A stretch of 64,000 nucleotides of DNA from Kordiimonas sp. SCSIO 12610 (GTDB lineage: Bacteria > Pseudomonadota > Alphaproteobacteria > Sphingomonadales > Kordiimonadaceae). Numbering within the stretch: position 1 is the first letter of the stretch; each line of letters opens with the position of its first letter. Both the position numbers and the translations under genes were made by a program. Shown piece by piece: positions 25,530 through 33,747 of the stretch. The stretch is from the NCBI RefSeq assembly GCF_024398015.1, contig NZ_CP073747.1:2663001-2727000 (forward strand), in the 5' to 3' direction. The notes below the pieces were generated by a model. The model saw nothing but the letters and a program-made list of their open reading frames with translations. It had not been told where the DNA came from and did no database searches.

Positions 25530-26534
25530 ATGGCTCAGTTTTCTTCTGTGATCGAAAAAGCGATGGCTTCCCGGAAAAAAATTGTATTTCCGGAAGCTAA
25601 GGATGAACGCATATTAGACGCAGTAATTCGCGCAAAATATGAAAGCCTATGCGAGCCAGTCCTGATCGGTGATGTAGATGAAATATATAGATTGCTTAGG
25701 ATAAAAGGATTTAAAGGCGAGATTGAGATCGTAGATTCATCAAGGCATTGTTCGGGCAATGCTGAGAAATTGAGCGCAGCATATTTCAAACTTCGCAAGC
25801 ACAAAGGCGTTACTATGGAAGGGGCCATTGCCGCTATACGTGATCCGCTGATTTGTGCCGCATTGATGGTTCACCTGGGAATGGTTGATGGAGGCGTCGC
25901 CGGAGCTGTCTATACAACATCACAGACCGTAAAAACGATATTGCAGATTATTGGATGCAGTCCTGAATATACCTTTGTATCAAGTTTTTTTCTGATGGTG
26001 ATGGATCAGCCGCACCATTCCCGCCATGAGACGGTAATGTTCTCTGATTGTGGTTTGGTTATTGATCCCGATGCAGAGGCGTTAGCGCAAATAGCGTATT
26101 CGGGGTCCAACAGTTATCTGGCCTTATTCGATGAAAATCCAGTAACTGGCTTTTTATCTTTTTCTACTTGTGGCAGTGCTTCTCATGCAAAGGTACATGA
26201 GATAAAAAAAGCAATTGAGCTTGCGAAGAAGGTCGCGCCAGGAAAAATCCTTCCGGATGAATTACAATTTGATGCGGCTTTTGCGCCAGAAGTGGCCGCT
26301 AGAAAAATACCCAATCATTCTTCATCAGATACTGTAAATATCTTCGTTTTTCCTAACCTAGAGGCAGGCAATATTGGCTATAAAATCGCGGAGCGTATTG
26401 GTGGTGCAAAGGCAATCGGGCCAATTTTACAAGGCCTGCAACAGCCGTTTAATGATCTGTCTAGAGGGTGCAATGTTGACGATATTTTCAATGCGGTAGC
26501 AGTTACGTGTGTACAAGCACAGAGTAGAAATTAG
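25530..26534 (+). CDS. pta: Phosphate acetyltransferase
   Basis: The enzyme makes acetyl-CoA from acetyl phosphate and CoA, finishing taurine carbon assimilation. ATG 25530 lies 10 bp after the xsc stop and begins the family N-terminus (MAQFSSVIEKAMASRKKIVF); an in-frame ATG at 25479 inside xsc is rejected. The 334-aa product is a single PTA_PTB domain, without the N-terminal DRTGG/P-loop extension of long Pta. Motifs include GAVYTTSQTVKTILQIIGCS, SSFFLMVMDQP, FSDCGLVIDPD and the C-terminal FPNLEAGNIGYKIAERIGGA. Short Pta proteins of this kind are typical in tpa-xsc operons. Confidence 0.95.
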   Translation: MAQFSSVIEKAMASRKKIVFPEAKDERILDAVIRAKYESLCEPVLIGDVDEIYRLLRIKGFKGEIEIVDSSRHCSGNAEKLSAAYFKLRKHKGVTMEGAIAAIRDPLICAALMVHLGMVDGGVAGAVYTTSQTVKTILQIIGCSPEYTFVSSFFLMVMDQPHHSRHETVMFSDCGLVIDPDAEALAQIAYSGSNSYLALFDENPVTGFLSFSTCGSASHAKVHEIKKAIELAKKVAPGKILPDELQFDAAFAPEVAARKIPNHSSSDTVNIFVFPNLEAGNIGYKIAERIGGAKAIGPILQGLQQPFNDLSRGCNVDDIFNAVAVTCVQAQSRN

Positions 26535-26593
26535 GATTGTCGTATACATACCGTTTCTGGCTGTCCTATCTGAATTATACCAAAAGAGTTATT

Positions 26594-27706
26594 ATGCCTT
26601 ATATCGAAGAGTTAAATGCTGGAATGCCAGCACTGGACGAGAGTGCTGGAACAACATCTTGGTTCGAATTTGCCCCGCCAAAGATTTTCTATGCACCAAT
26701 AGCGTTTTATAGCCTGTATTTAAGTTTACGCCATTTAGGCGTAACTTTACCTACGTGCACTAATCCTGCACTTCCTTTTTCAGGATTGGTTGGCGAGAGT
26801 AAATTTGAAGTATTAAATGCGTTTGATAAAGAGGCATCAGACTACCTTCCTACTTATGCGCAAGTTCGTAAGTCTAATGATGACACTAATAATCAGGAAA
26901 CTATGTCTAAAGCACTACAGCAGAAGAACGCGAATAAGCTTGAGTATCCTTTTGTAGTTAAGCCAGACATTGGAATGCGCGGTGCAGGTGTTCGCGTTGT
27001 GAAATCAGATGAGGAGTTGGAAAATTATATAAAGGCCTTTCCAGGCGGCGCTGATATATTATTGCAAGCGCTGGTGAATGAAGAAGGGGAAGCTGGTGTT
27101 TTCTATATAAGACACCCTGGAGATGAAGTAGGTAGTATTACCAGTTTGACGCTAAAATATTTCCCAAAGGTTATCGGCGATGGCTCTAAAACACTAAGAG
27201 AATTGATTATGGCTGATAGCCGAGCAAGTCAAATTGCCCATGTTTATTTTGAAAGGCATGAAGATTATTTAGATGAGGTGGTTGAAGAAGGTAGAACAAT
27301 TAGATTAGCTTTTGCAGGCAGCCACAGCCGAGGGACTATTTTTAGAAATGGTAATGATCACATAACGCCTGAGATGGTCAAAACCTTCGATAAGCTTGCT
27401 AAGCAAATGGGCGAGTTTTACATCGGTAGATTTGATATCAGGTTTAGTGACTTTGATGCATTAAAAGACGGTAAGGGATTTCAAATTATTGAAGTTAACG
27501 GTGCGGGCGGTGAACCGACCCATATTTGGGATTCCCGAACAAAGCTATTTGAAGCTTATAGCGCACTTATGCAACAATATAAATCGCTCTATCAGATTGG
27601 TTCCTTTAACCGGTCGAGAGGGTTTAAACCCGATAGTCCGATCAGCTTATTCAAGGCTTGGATGCGTGAGAAAAGACTGACCGAACGGTACCCATTCAAT
27701 CATTAG
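26594..27706 (+). CDS. ATP-grasp-fold protein next to the taurine operon
   Basis: The 370-aa protein has the ATP-grasp pattern: FVVKPDIGMRGAGVRVVKSD for the nucleotide-binding strands, ILLQALVNEEGEAGVFYIRH, GRFDIRFSDFDALKDGKGF and the metal-ligand segment QIIEVNGAGGEPTHIWD. It therefore probably ligates a carboxylate to an amine using ATP. I chose ATG 26594 (MPYIEELNAG) rather than 26537 because the earlier residues do not look conserved; the ribosome-binding site is weak. It starts 60 bp after pta and may be co-transcribed. A ligase is not part of the known taurine pathway, so its substrate is open. Confidence 0.75.
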   Translation: MPYIEELNAGMPALDESAGTTSWFEFAPPKIFYAPIAFYSLYLSLRHLGVTLPTCTNPALPFSGLVGESKFEVLNAFDKEASDYLPTYAQVRKSNDDTNNQETMSKALQQKNANKLEYPFVVKPDIGMRGAGVRVVKSDEELENYIKAFPGGADILLQALVNEEGEAGVFYIRHPGDEVGSITSLTLKYFPKVIGDGSKTLRELIMADSRASQIAHVYFERHEDYLDEVVEEGRTIRLAFAGSHSRGTIFRNGNDHITPEMVKTFDKLAKQMGEFYIGRFDIRFSDFDALKDGKGFQIIEVNGAGGEPTHIWDSRTKLFEAYSALMQQYKSLYQIGSFNRSRGFKPDSPISLFKAWMREKRLTERYPFNH

Positions 27707-27712
27707 TGTTTT

Positions 27713-28225
27713 TTATTGCTCTTCATACCTTGGAAAATGCTTGGCCAGATACGCAATTACACGCTTCTTATCTTCTTCCGGCAAAGGTGGCATACCCTGT
27801 TTTTTTTCCATCCAGGTCAATAAATCCTGCCACCCATCGTAGGTAGATCTTTGTTGCATAACGATGCTAAGGCTATGGCAGCCAGAACAGTATATATCTA
27901 TTAATTCATGAGAAGCATCTTCTTCTCTAGGAAGCCCCCAGTATTCATCATTTGGGTTAAACAGAGTTGCTGTTAATGCAGAAACCTTTATGGATGGGGT
28001 CAGTGCGTTGAATTGGTTTTCATATTGTGGTGTCTTCGGCCATGTTTCCGCATTCTCGCGTATACGATTTCGCTGCTGGGGAGATAGTTCCGACGTTTCA
28101 ATGGGAACTGACTTGGAAGATATGTTGGATAAACTGACGCTCGAAGAGGTTTGGTCTATATATTCAACATATGCAGCGAATACTAAAAGAGCAATTATGA
28201 TAAAGGCAACAACCCGGATTTTCAT
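27713..28225 (-). CDS. Monohaem cytochrome c subunit of the sulfite dehydrogenase (SorB-like)
   Basis: The 170-aa protein has an N-terminal membrane/signal segment (VVAFIIIALLVFAAYVEYI) and one haem c site, CSGCH, at about residues 110-114, with a probable distal Met in KKQGMPPLPEEDKKRV. Its ATG overlaps the stop of the molybdoenzyme gene by one base (TAATG), so the two are translationally coupled. It is predicted to carry electrons from sulfite oxidation to the respiratory chain in the periplasm. It ends 6 bp from the convergent ATP-grasp gene. Confidence 0.88.
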   Translation of the reverse strand: MKIRVVAFIIIALLVFAAYVEYIDQTSSSVSLSNISSKSVPIETSELSPQQRNRIRENAETWPKTPQYENQFNALTPSIKVSALTATLFNPNDEYWGLPREEDASHELIDIYCSGCHSLSIVMQQRSTYDGWQDLLTWMEKKQGMPPLPEEDKKRVIAYLAKHFPRYEEQ

Positions 28226-29487
28226 TATGCTACTCCAAAAACCGCAATACGGTGTTGCATGTTATTTAAATACCCTTTTGGATTCCAGCCAGGTGTAGTT
28301 GCGGGCTGCGTTTTGCCTTCACTATCAGTTGCTCGCGCCCATACTTCATAATAACCTGATTGAGGTAAAGACAGTTCTGCATACCAATGTTGCCATGCGT
28401 ATTTGTTTACAGGTTTTTCTAATATTGCTGATTGCCATGTTGCTCCGAAATCAAGCGATATATCGACTGCAATTACATCGAGGTCGCCAGCCCAAGCATG
28501 CCCTCTGACTTCAAAAGCAACTTTAGGTGCTACTCGGGCACCCGTTTCAGGATATGTGATCAGAGACTTAACGGGCATTGACTCTATGATCTTCATATCT
28601 TCATCAGGCACTTTAGCGCCTGGTGGTACCGGATAAGCAGGTACTCGATATGAACTTCCTGTCATCTTAGGGCCGTCATGTACCTGATCTCGGATGGTTA
28701 TTTTAGTAAGCCATTTTTGAGAACATGAGCCCGGCCAACCAGGGACGACAAGCCTTAGTGGTGCACCATTCATGAAGGGTATAGGATCGCCGTTCATGGC
28801 CCAGGCTATCAGATTATGCTCATCCATTGCTTTTTCAATTGGCACGCCTCTGGATATGGGCAGTCGGGCGGGGTCACCGGACAAATGTTCGTCAGCGCCA
28901 TAATGTGCCGTATATACCGCAGAGGGTTTTACACCTGCAGCCTTCAGGACGTCATGTAAACGAACACCTGTCCATTCTGGACATCCAATAGCGCCAAAAG
29001 ACCACTGATTTCCACGAGCACTTGGGTTGTAGAATTTGCGCCCATTGCCCCCACACTCTAATTGAAGCTGAAATGTATGAGGGGTAAACTGTGTTTTAAG
29101 ATCTTGTATGGATAGGTTAAGCGGTGTTTTCACTTCACCATCTATGACTAAACGCCAATTTTGAATTATATCGCTATCCAGAAATGGTGGGATACCGTTG
29201 TTTCGGATAAAAAACCTCTCAGCTGGTGTTACCTTGTCATCTAACAGATGCGGTGGTGTTTCCATATTGAGAGGGCGATCATTCAGTAGCGTGAGGCCAT
29301 CTTTGCCAGAACTCTCTTCTGCATTAACATCTTGTATTATATGCTTATTAAGATTGTCTATAAACGGTATAGGTAACCCTAATGTGTTTGCAACAGTTGC
29401 TCCCCCAAGCAATCCTAATGCTTTGCGTCGAGAAATGTTGGAAACAGTGGTGTCGGTTTGCTTTCCATTTTTGCGATTTTCTTTCAT
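28225..29487 (-). CDS. Periplasmic molybdenum sulfite oxidase/dehydrogenase (SorA/SoxC-like)
   Basis: This 420-aa molybdopterin enzyme is predicted to oxidise sulfite to sulfate. It carries a twin-arginine signal (NISRRKALGLLGG). The oxidoreductase molybdopterin domain follows, with the Mo-ligating Cys in LQLECGGNGRKF, and then PLRLVVPGWPGSCSQKWLTK. The C-terminal Mo-co dimerisation domain runs from about residue 290 (SLITYPETGARVAPKVAFEV). It pairs with the cytochrome c gene and lies downstream of a YeiH-type exporter and tauR on one strand. Placement beside the sulfite-releasing xsc operon supports sulfite, not another sulfur compound, as substrate. Confidence 0.92.
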   Translation of the reverse strand: MKENRKNGKQTDTTVSNISRRKALGLLGGATVANTLGLPIPFIDNLNKHIIQDVNAEESSGKDGLTLLNDRPLNMETPPHLLDDKVTPAERFFIRNNGIPPFLDSDIIQNWRLVIDGEVKTPLNLSIQDLKTQFTPHTFQLQLECGGNGRKFYNPSARGNQWSFGAIGCPEWTGVRLHDVLKAAGVKPSAVYTAHYGADEHLSGDPARLPISRGVPIEKAMDEHNLIAWAMNGDPIPFMNGAPLRLVVPGWPGSCSQKWLTKITIRDQVHDGPKMTGSSYRVPAYPVPPGAKVPDEDMKIIESMPVKSLITYPETGARVAPKVAFEVRGHAWAGDLDVIAVDISLDFGATWQSAILEKPVNKYAWQHWYAELSLPQSGYYEVWARATDSEGKTQPATTPGWNPKGYLNNMQHRIAVFGVA

Positions 29488-29514
29488 GCTTCTTCAACTC
29501 ATAAGTTTAGGACT

Positions 29515-30552
29515 TTAAGGGAATATATACATAGCACTTAAAGCGGCGGCGGACATAAATAGTGTGGTTACAATAAGGGCAATCAACGGTTTTATACCAA
29601 CGGTTAATATTTCAAATACATTTGTTTTTAAACCAATTGCAAACAAGGATGCTACCAGGAAAAAACGCGAGGTATCGTTGCCGATTAGCGTGATGTGCTC
29701 CGGGATAAAGTTCAAACAAGATGCAATCGCCAATACAAAGAACACGACTAAAAAAGGTGGAAAAAACGTTCTTATTCTTATTGAGTGTGATTTAGCTACT
29801 GACATGGTTTTAGCGCGAGTAGCAAAAGTAACTATCATAACTATTGGTAAAAGCGCAGAAACGCGGACCATCTTTAATAAAACAGCCATATCGCCTGCTT
29901 CGTTTGAAATGCTATATCCCGCACCGACAACTTGGGAAACATTGTGAATTGAACCACCAACAAATACACCTGAAGCAAGTGGTGTCAGTTCCAGCAAAAA
30001 AGCAATTGCCGGATGCGTTATCATCACTAACGTACTTAAGATAGCTATACCTGCCGCGGTAATGGCCAGCTCACGGTTTCTCTCTTTACATTGAGGCATT
30101 GCGCAGCAAATTGCGGCAGCGGCAGCGACGCCGCATACAGCCACGGCGCCGCCGATAAGGAAGGAGAGATTTTTTGTCGATCCAAGTAACCGCGATACTT
30201 TATAGCCAACTGCGAATGTCGCAAATAATAGAATTATGATAAAAACAGGAGCAGAAATATTAACTGCGGTGATGTCTGCGATGTCCATTCTCAACCCCAG
30301 GAGGGCAACTCCTGTATAAAGAATAGTAGTTGATGTCCAATGTATGCCCTGTGTGAGTATGGCATTACTATATAGGCGATGTAGTAATAAACCAGAAAGT
30401 ACAGCCAATAGCATTGGAGAAACAGGTATTAGATTTGCGACTACGAGCAGAAAAAAAGTCACTAGAAAACAAAAACATACCCCGAAGAAATATGGAAGAA
30501 AGGTGGTGTAATGGACCGCTCCGTTTTTTGTTGCAACCGTTTCACTACTCAT
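29515..30552 (-). CDS. YeiH-family putative sulfate/sulfur-oxyanion exporter
   Basis: This 345-aa inner-membrane protein of the YeiH (PSE) family has about ten hydrophobic helices. Conserved stretches are LLGLRMDIADI, SFLIGGAVAVCGVAAAAAI and GVFVGGSIHNVSQVVGAGYS. ATG 30552 was chosen because GAGAGG precedes it; the ATG at 30636 would add a non-hydrophobic leader. YeiH-type genes are often found in taurine and other sulfonate loci, where they are proposed to export sulfite or sulfate. It lies 27 bp upstream of the sulfite dehydrogenase gene, so export and oxidation are probably co-regulated. The transported ion is inferred. Confidence 0.85.
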   Translation of the reverse strand: MSSETVATKNGAVHYTTFLPYFFGVCFCFLVTFFLLVVANLIPVSPMLLAVLSGLLLHRLYSNAILTQGIHWTSTTILYTGVALLGLRMDIADITAVNISAPVFIIILLFATFAVGYKVSRLLGSTKNLSFLIGGAVAVCGVAAAAAICCAMPQCKERNRELAITAAGIAILSTLVMITHPAIAFLLELTPLASGVFVGGSIHNVSQVVGAGYSISNEAGDMAVLLKMVRVSALLPIVMIVTFATRAKTMSVAKSHSIRIRTFFPPFLVVFFVLAIASCLNFIPEHITLIGNDTSRFFLVASLFAIGLKTNVFEILTVGIKPLIALIVTTLFMSAAALSAMYIFP

Positions 30553-30689
30553 TGTTAAACCTCTCAACTTTCGACACAGGCAAACTGGCAAGGGCCTGAT
30601 AATGTCATGTTGTGCCTGCCTTAAAATAAGGTGCAATCGGTGATTTTGATTAGAGCCAGCTTATAAGAAACGATATATCCAGTGATTTG

Positions 30690-32171
30690 CTAATCGTGAT
30701 TGCTAAGTTTTTTTACGTTATGTGCAATGATGTCTATACCTGTGGGAATACGATCAATCGGGATATAAGAATAGCCAATTCTGAAGCAATTCTGAGGCCT
30801 GTGATGTTGGTGAAAATGAACATCACCCGTTTCAATAAGTGCATTATCTTCCATGCACAAATTCATAAGCTTAGACGTGTCAAAGTGTTTGGGCCCTTCT
30901 AACCAAAATGATGAACCGCTTTTGGTTGGTAATATATGCCAGCCGGGCAATTTCTCTTGCAGCAAACGATAGCATAGCTGCCATTTTTTATGGTTAGATT
31001 CGGTCAGGTTACGTAATAATCGATTATAATAGCCTCGTTCGAGAAAATAAGCGATCGCACGTTGATTGTTAGCTGGGGGGTGGCGCATGATCAAGCGCCT
31101 AAGGGCTCTAGCTTTTTGTATGAATTTTTTAGGTCCAATCAGATACCCGAGCCGTATACCCGGCGCTAGTGTTTTCGACATGCTGCCTAAATAGATAACG
31201 CGCCCATACTTATCATAGCTTTTCAAGGCAGGTAGAGGAGCCTCCGCAAAATTAGTCTCGGCACCATAATCATCTTCGATAATAAGAAAGTCATGCTCTT
31301 TGGCCATTTCAATTAAATGCTGCCTGCGGTGAATGGGCATTGTAACTGTCGTAGGGGATTGATGGCTGGGTGTAGTAAAGACCAAATCACATGATTTTAG
31401 TTGGTCGTCGATAATAAGACCCTGATCGTCTATTTTTAGGCATTTGAGATTTGAGGTGAATTCGTTGGCGATGTTTCTCGCATCAGGATAGCCCGGCTCC
31501 TCTAGGCCAAATGTACTATCTGAGTTCAACAGCATTTTCATAGCCATATACAGCGCGTTTTGTGCGCCAACAGTAACTAATATTTCAGACTCGTCGACCC
31601 ACAAGCCTCTTCGTGTGATCAATCTGGATCGTATTTGCTCAATCAACAGCGGATCATCACGGTCTATTCTATCTTGCGACCAATCAGTTATTTCCTGAAT
31701 GCTGACAGCGTCTTTCCAGCATTCTCTCCAATGATGCACGGGGAATAAAGACGGGTCAGTTTGCCCGTATATGAAGGAATATTTGAAATCTCGCCAATTC
31801 TTGGGTTTGGTAATGTTTCGTTGCTTCTCTTCAGGCTGATTGAGTTTTTCTTGCCAGTTTACCGTATCGACATACCCGTTTTGAAGGCGTTTGCTTCGTT
31901 CATGAGCTGTGGTGATATAATCGATTACTTCTGGATTTACATAGTATCCTTTCCGCTCTTGCGATAATAAAAAACCATCCCCTTGCAACAGCTCATATGC
32001 CAGCGTGACGGTGTTGCGCGATACACCCAGTTGATTGGCGAGTTTGCGACTGGAGGGCATAATAACATTAGGAGCGATTTTACCATCCATTATGAATTTG
32101 GAAATTTGATCACATAACTGCTTTTGCAAGCCACGTTTATCAAGGCGATCAAGATTGAATAGGAAATCCAT
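30690..32171 (-). CDS. tauR: MocR/GntR-type transcriptional regulator, probable TauR
   Basis: The 493-aa regulator has an N-terminal GntR winged helix (about 12-75: SSRKLANQLGVSRNTVTLAY) and a C-terminal class I aminotransferase-like domain that binds PLP, with the Schiff-base Lys in LGSMSKTLAPGIRLGY (about K333). This is the MocR architecture of TauR, which activates taurine genes in Rhodobacter. Its position between the tpa operon and the gltS operon, and the CTGGACCTAA box before tpa, support the name. Other MocR proteins (PdxR, GabR) have the same layout, so the identity rests on context. GGAG precedes the start. Confidence 0.82.
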   Translation of the reverse strand: MDFLFNLDRLDKRGLQKQLCDQISKFIMDGKIAPNVIMPSSRKLANQLGVSRNTVTLAYELLQGDGFLLSQERKGYYVNPEVIDYITTAHERSKRLQNGYVDTVNWQEKLNQPEEKQRNITKPKNWRDFKYSFIYGQTDPSLFPVHHWRECWKDAVSIQEITDWSQDRIDRDDPLLIEQIRSRLITRRGLWVDESEILVTVGAQNALYMAMKMLLNSDSTFGLEEPGYPDARNIANEFTSNLKCLKIDDQGLIIDDQLKSCDLVFTTPSHQSPTTVTMPIHRRQHLIEMAKEHDFLIIEDDYGAETNFAEAPLPALKSYDKYGRVIYLGSMSKTLAPGIRLGYLIGPKKFIQKARALRRLIMRHPPANNQRAIAYFLERGYYNRLLRNLTESNHKKWQLCYRLLQEKLPGWHILPTKSGSSFWLEGPKHFDTSKLMNLCMEDNALIETGDVHFHQHHRPQNCFRIGYSYIPIDRIPTGIDIIAHNVKKLSNHD

Positions 32172-32242
32172 CTAAAATTACTCCAAAAGTTAGGCCGCCG
32201 CCAAATTATTAGGTTGATCAATTGGCGAAAATAGTTTTATCA

Positions 32243-32260
32243 TATTTATCATGATAAATA
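32243..32260. promoter_or_regulatory. 18-bp palindrome TATTTATCATGATAAATA, operator candidate 1
   Basis: This perfect palindrome lies 102 bp upstream of the gltS-like gene. The 14-bp core TTTATCATGATAAA is repeated exactly before the TonB receptor (36345) and imperfectly before the GntR/FCD regulator gene (39616). Confidence 0.65.
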
Positions 32261-32361
32261 AAATATCTATTTTCAGTATTACATTGGGCTTTTGGCAGAT
32301 AAGTTCATTGTGGGATTAAATTGAGATAATTTTGACTGCTGCAACGGAATAGGAAAAAAGA

Positions 32362-33747
32362 ATGGCGGGAACGTTTCCAGATATCATTGCATTTGCGATA
32401 CTTTGTACGTTTCTGCTATTGGGGACAATACTTCGCACTAGCGTCCCTTTTCTAAAAAGAAACCTTGTACCTTCAAGTATAATTGGAGGGTTGGTGGGCT
32501 TCGCTGCTTTGGTGTTTTTATCGAGATACATTGGTTGGTCATATAATTTCAATACGCTGACATTTCATTTCTTTACGCTTAGTTTCATGTCGCTTTGCCT
32601 AACCATGCAGCCTGACCATCATGAAGGAAGCACTAAAACTGTTATTAGTGGGGGGCTTTGGTTGGCATTAATCTGGGTAGCTAGTCTAGTCTTACAGTCA
32701 TTGATGGGGTTTGGCGCAATCTATGCCTTCAATATCTTTAGTATAGAAGCTGTTAACGAGTATTTGGGAGCTTTATCCACGCATGGTTTTACACAAGGAC
32801 CCGGGCAAGCGCTTGCGATTGGTACAATTTGGCAAGATGAATTCAATGTTGACCGAGCCGCTGATATTGGGATTATCTATGCTTCACTTGGCTTTGTCGC
32901 AGCATTTTTAATTGGTGTTCCTTGTGCGCGGTGGGCTGTTGCACGTGGTCTAAATGCTAATAAAGATGCGGCAATAACGCTTGATTTTGAAAGAGGTGTG
33001 TATCCTGAAGTCGATCGCCCAGCAAGCGGTCAGCAAGTGACACAGCCGAGCAATGTGGATAGCCTTGCATATCATATTTCATTATTAGGTGTCGCTTACT
33101 TGTTGACTCATCTCTGGTTGGTTTCAATGCAAGGAGCAGTTACGGATGTCGCTCCGTTTGGTATTCGACTGGATATTTTGTTTAGCCATAACCTCTTTTT
33201 TGTTCACGGTCTGATTGTCTGTATTTTGCTGCGAATGATAATTCAAAAGATGGGATTTGCGCGATATTTTGATGCTGATACGCAAAAACGTATTACCAGT
33301 AGCTCAGTAGATTTTATGATCATAGGTACCTTGATGGGGATCAAGGTTGCTGTTCTAGCAGCATATTTGGCTCCTGTTATTGTTGTTGCCATATCAATTT
33401 CAATGATAACGGCTATATTTTGTTACTTTATGGGACGACAACTAGCCGTATTTGGTCTTGAAAGATCATTGACCATCTTTGGCTGTTGCACTGGTTCTAC
33501 TGGGAGTGGGTTGCTTTTGCTCAGGATCGTTGATCCAGATTTTCGGACCACCGTTTCACGGGAGCTTGCATTTTTCAATGTGGCAATTGTCTTTCTGTCT
33601 ATTCATGTATGGGCAATCGTGTCTCCTTCACTTCCATCTTACGAAATATCTACATTTTTGGCCATATATGGTGGGACGTTTGCTGTATGTCTCCTGCTGC
33701 TCTGGTTGTTACAAAAACGTCTATCTTATGTGCAAGAGGAGCGATAA
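32362..33747 (+). CDS. GltS-like sodium/glutamate-type symporter (ESS family)
   Basis: The 461-aa inner-membrane transporter resembles the glutamate:Na+ symporter family. Two inverted halves of hydrophobic helices are visible, with LSTHGFTQGPGQALAIGTIW in the first half and FGCCTGSTGSGLLLLRIVDP in the second, the latter matching the conserved GltS hairpin region. Length is a little above GltS (about 400). The next gene starts directly after its stop (TAA then ATG), so the transporter and the YtcJ-like amidohydrolase are translated together. The cargo is probably an amino acid or N-acyl amino acid; glutamate itself is not established. Confidence 0.82.
   Translation: MAGTFPDIIAFAILCTFLLLGTILRTSVPFLKRNLVPSSIIGGLVGFAALVFLSRYIGWSYNFNTLTFHFFTLSFMSLCLTMQPDHHEGSTKTVISGGLWLALIWVASLVLQSLMGFGAIYAFNIFSIEAVNEYLGALSTHGFTQGPGQALAIGTIWQDEFNVDRAADIGIIYASLGFVAAFLIGVPCARWAVARGLNANKDAAITLDFERGVYPEVDRPASGQQVTQPSNVDSLAYHISLLGVAYLLTHLWLVSMQGAVTDVAPFGIRLDILFSHNLFFVHGLIVCILLRMIIQKMGFARYFDADTQKRITSSSVDFMIIGTLMGIKVAVLAAYLAPVIVVAISISMITAIFCYFMGRQLAVFGLERSLTIFGCCTGSTGSGLLLLRIVDPDFRTTVSRELAFFNVAIVFLSIHVWAIVSPSLPSYEISTFLAIYGGTFAVCLLLLWLLQKRLSYVQEER

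Noticed and set aside
32362-33747. Assigning the GltS-like protein as the taurine transporter
   Set aside because: It is co-transcribed with an amidohydrolase and shares an operator with a different regulon, so proximity to tauR is not enough.
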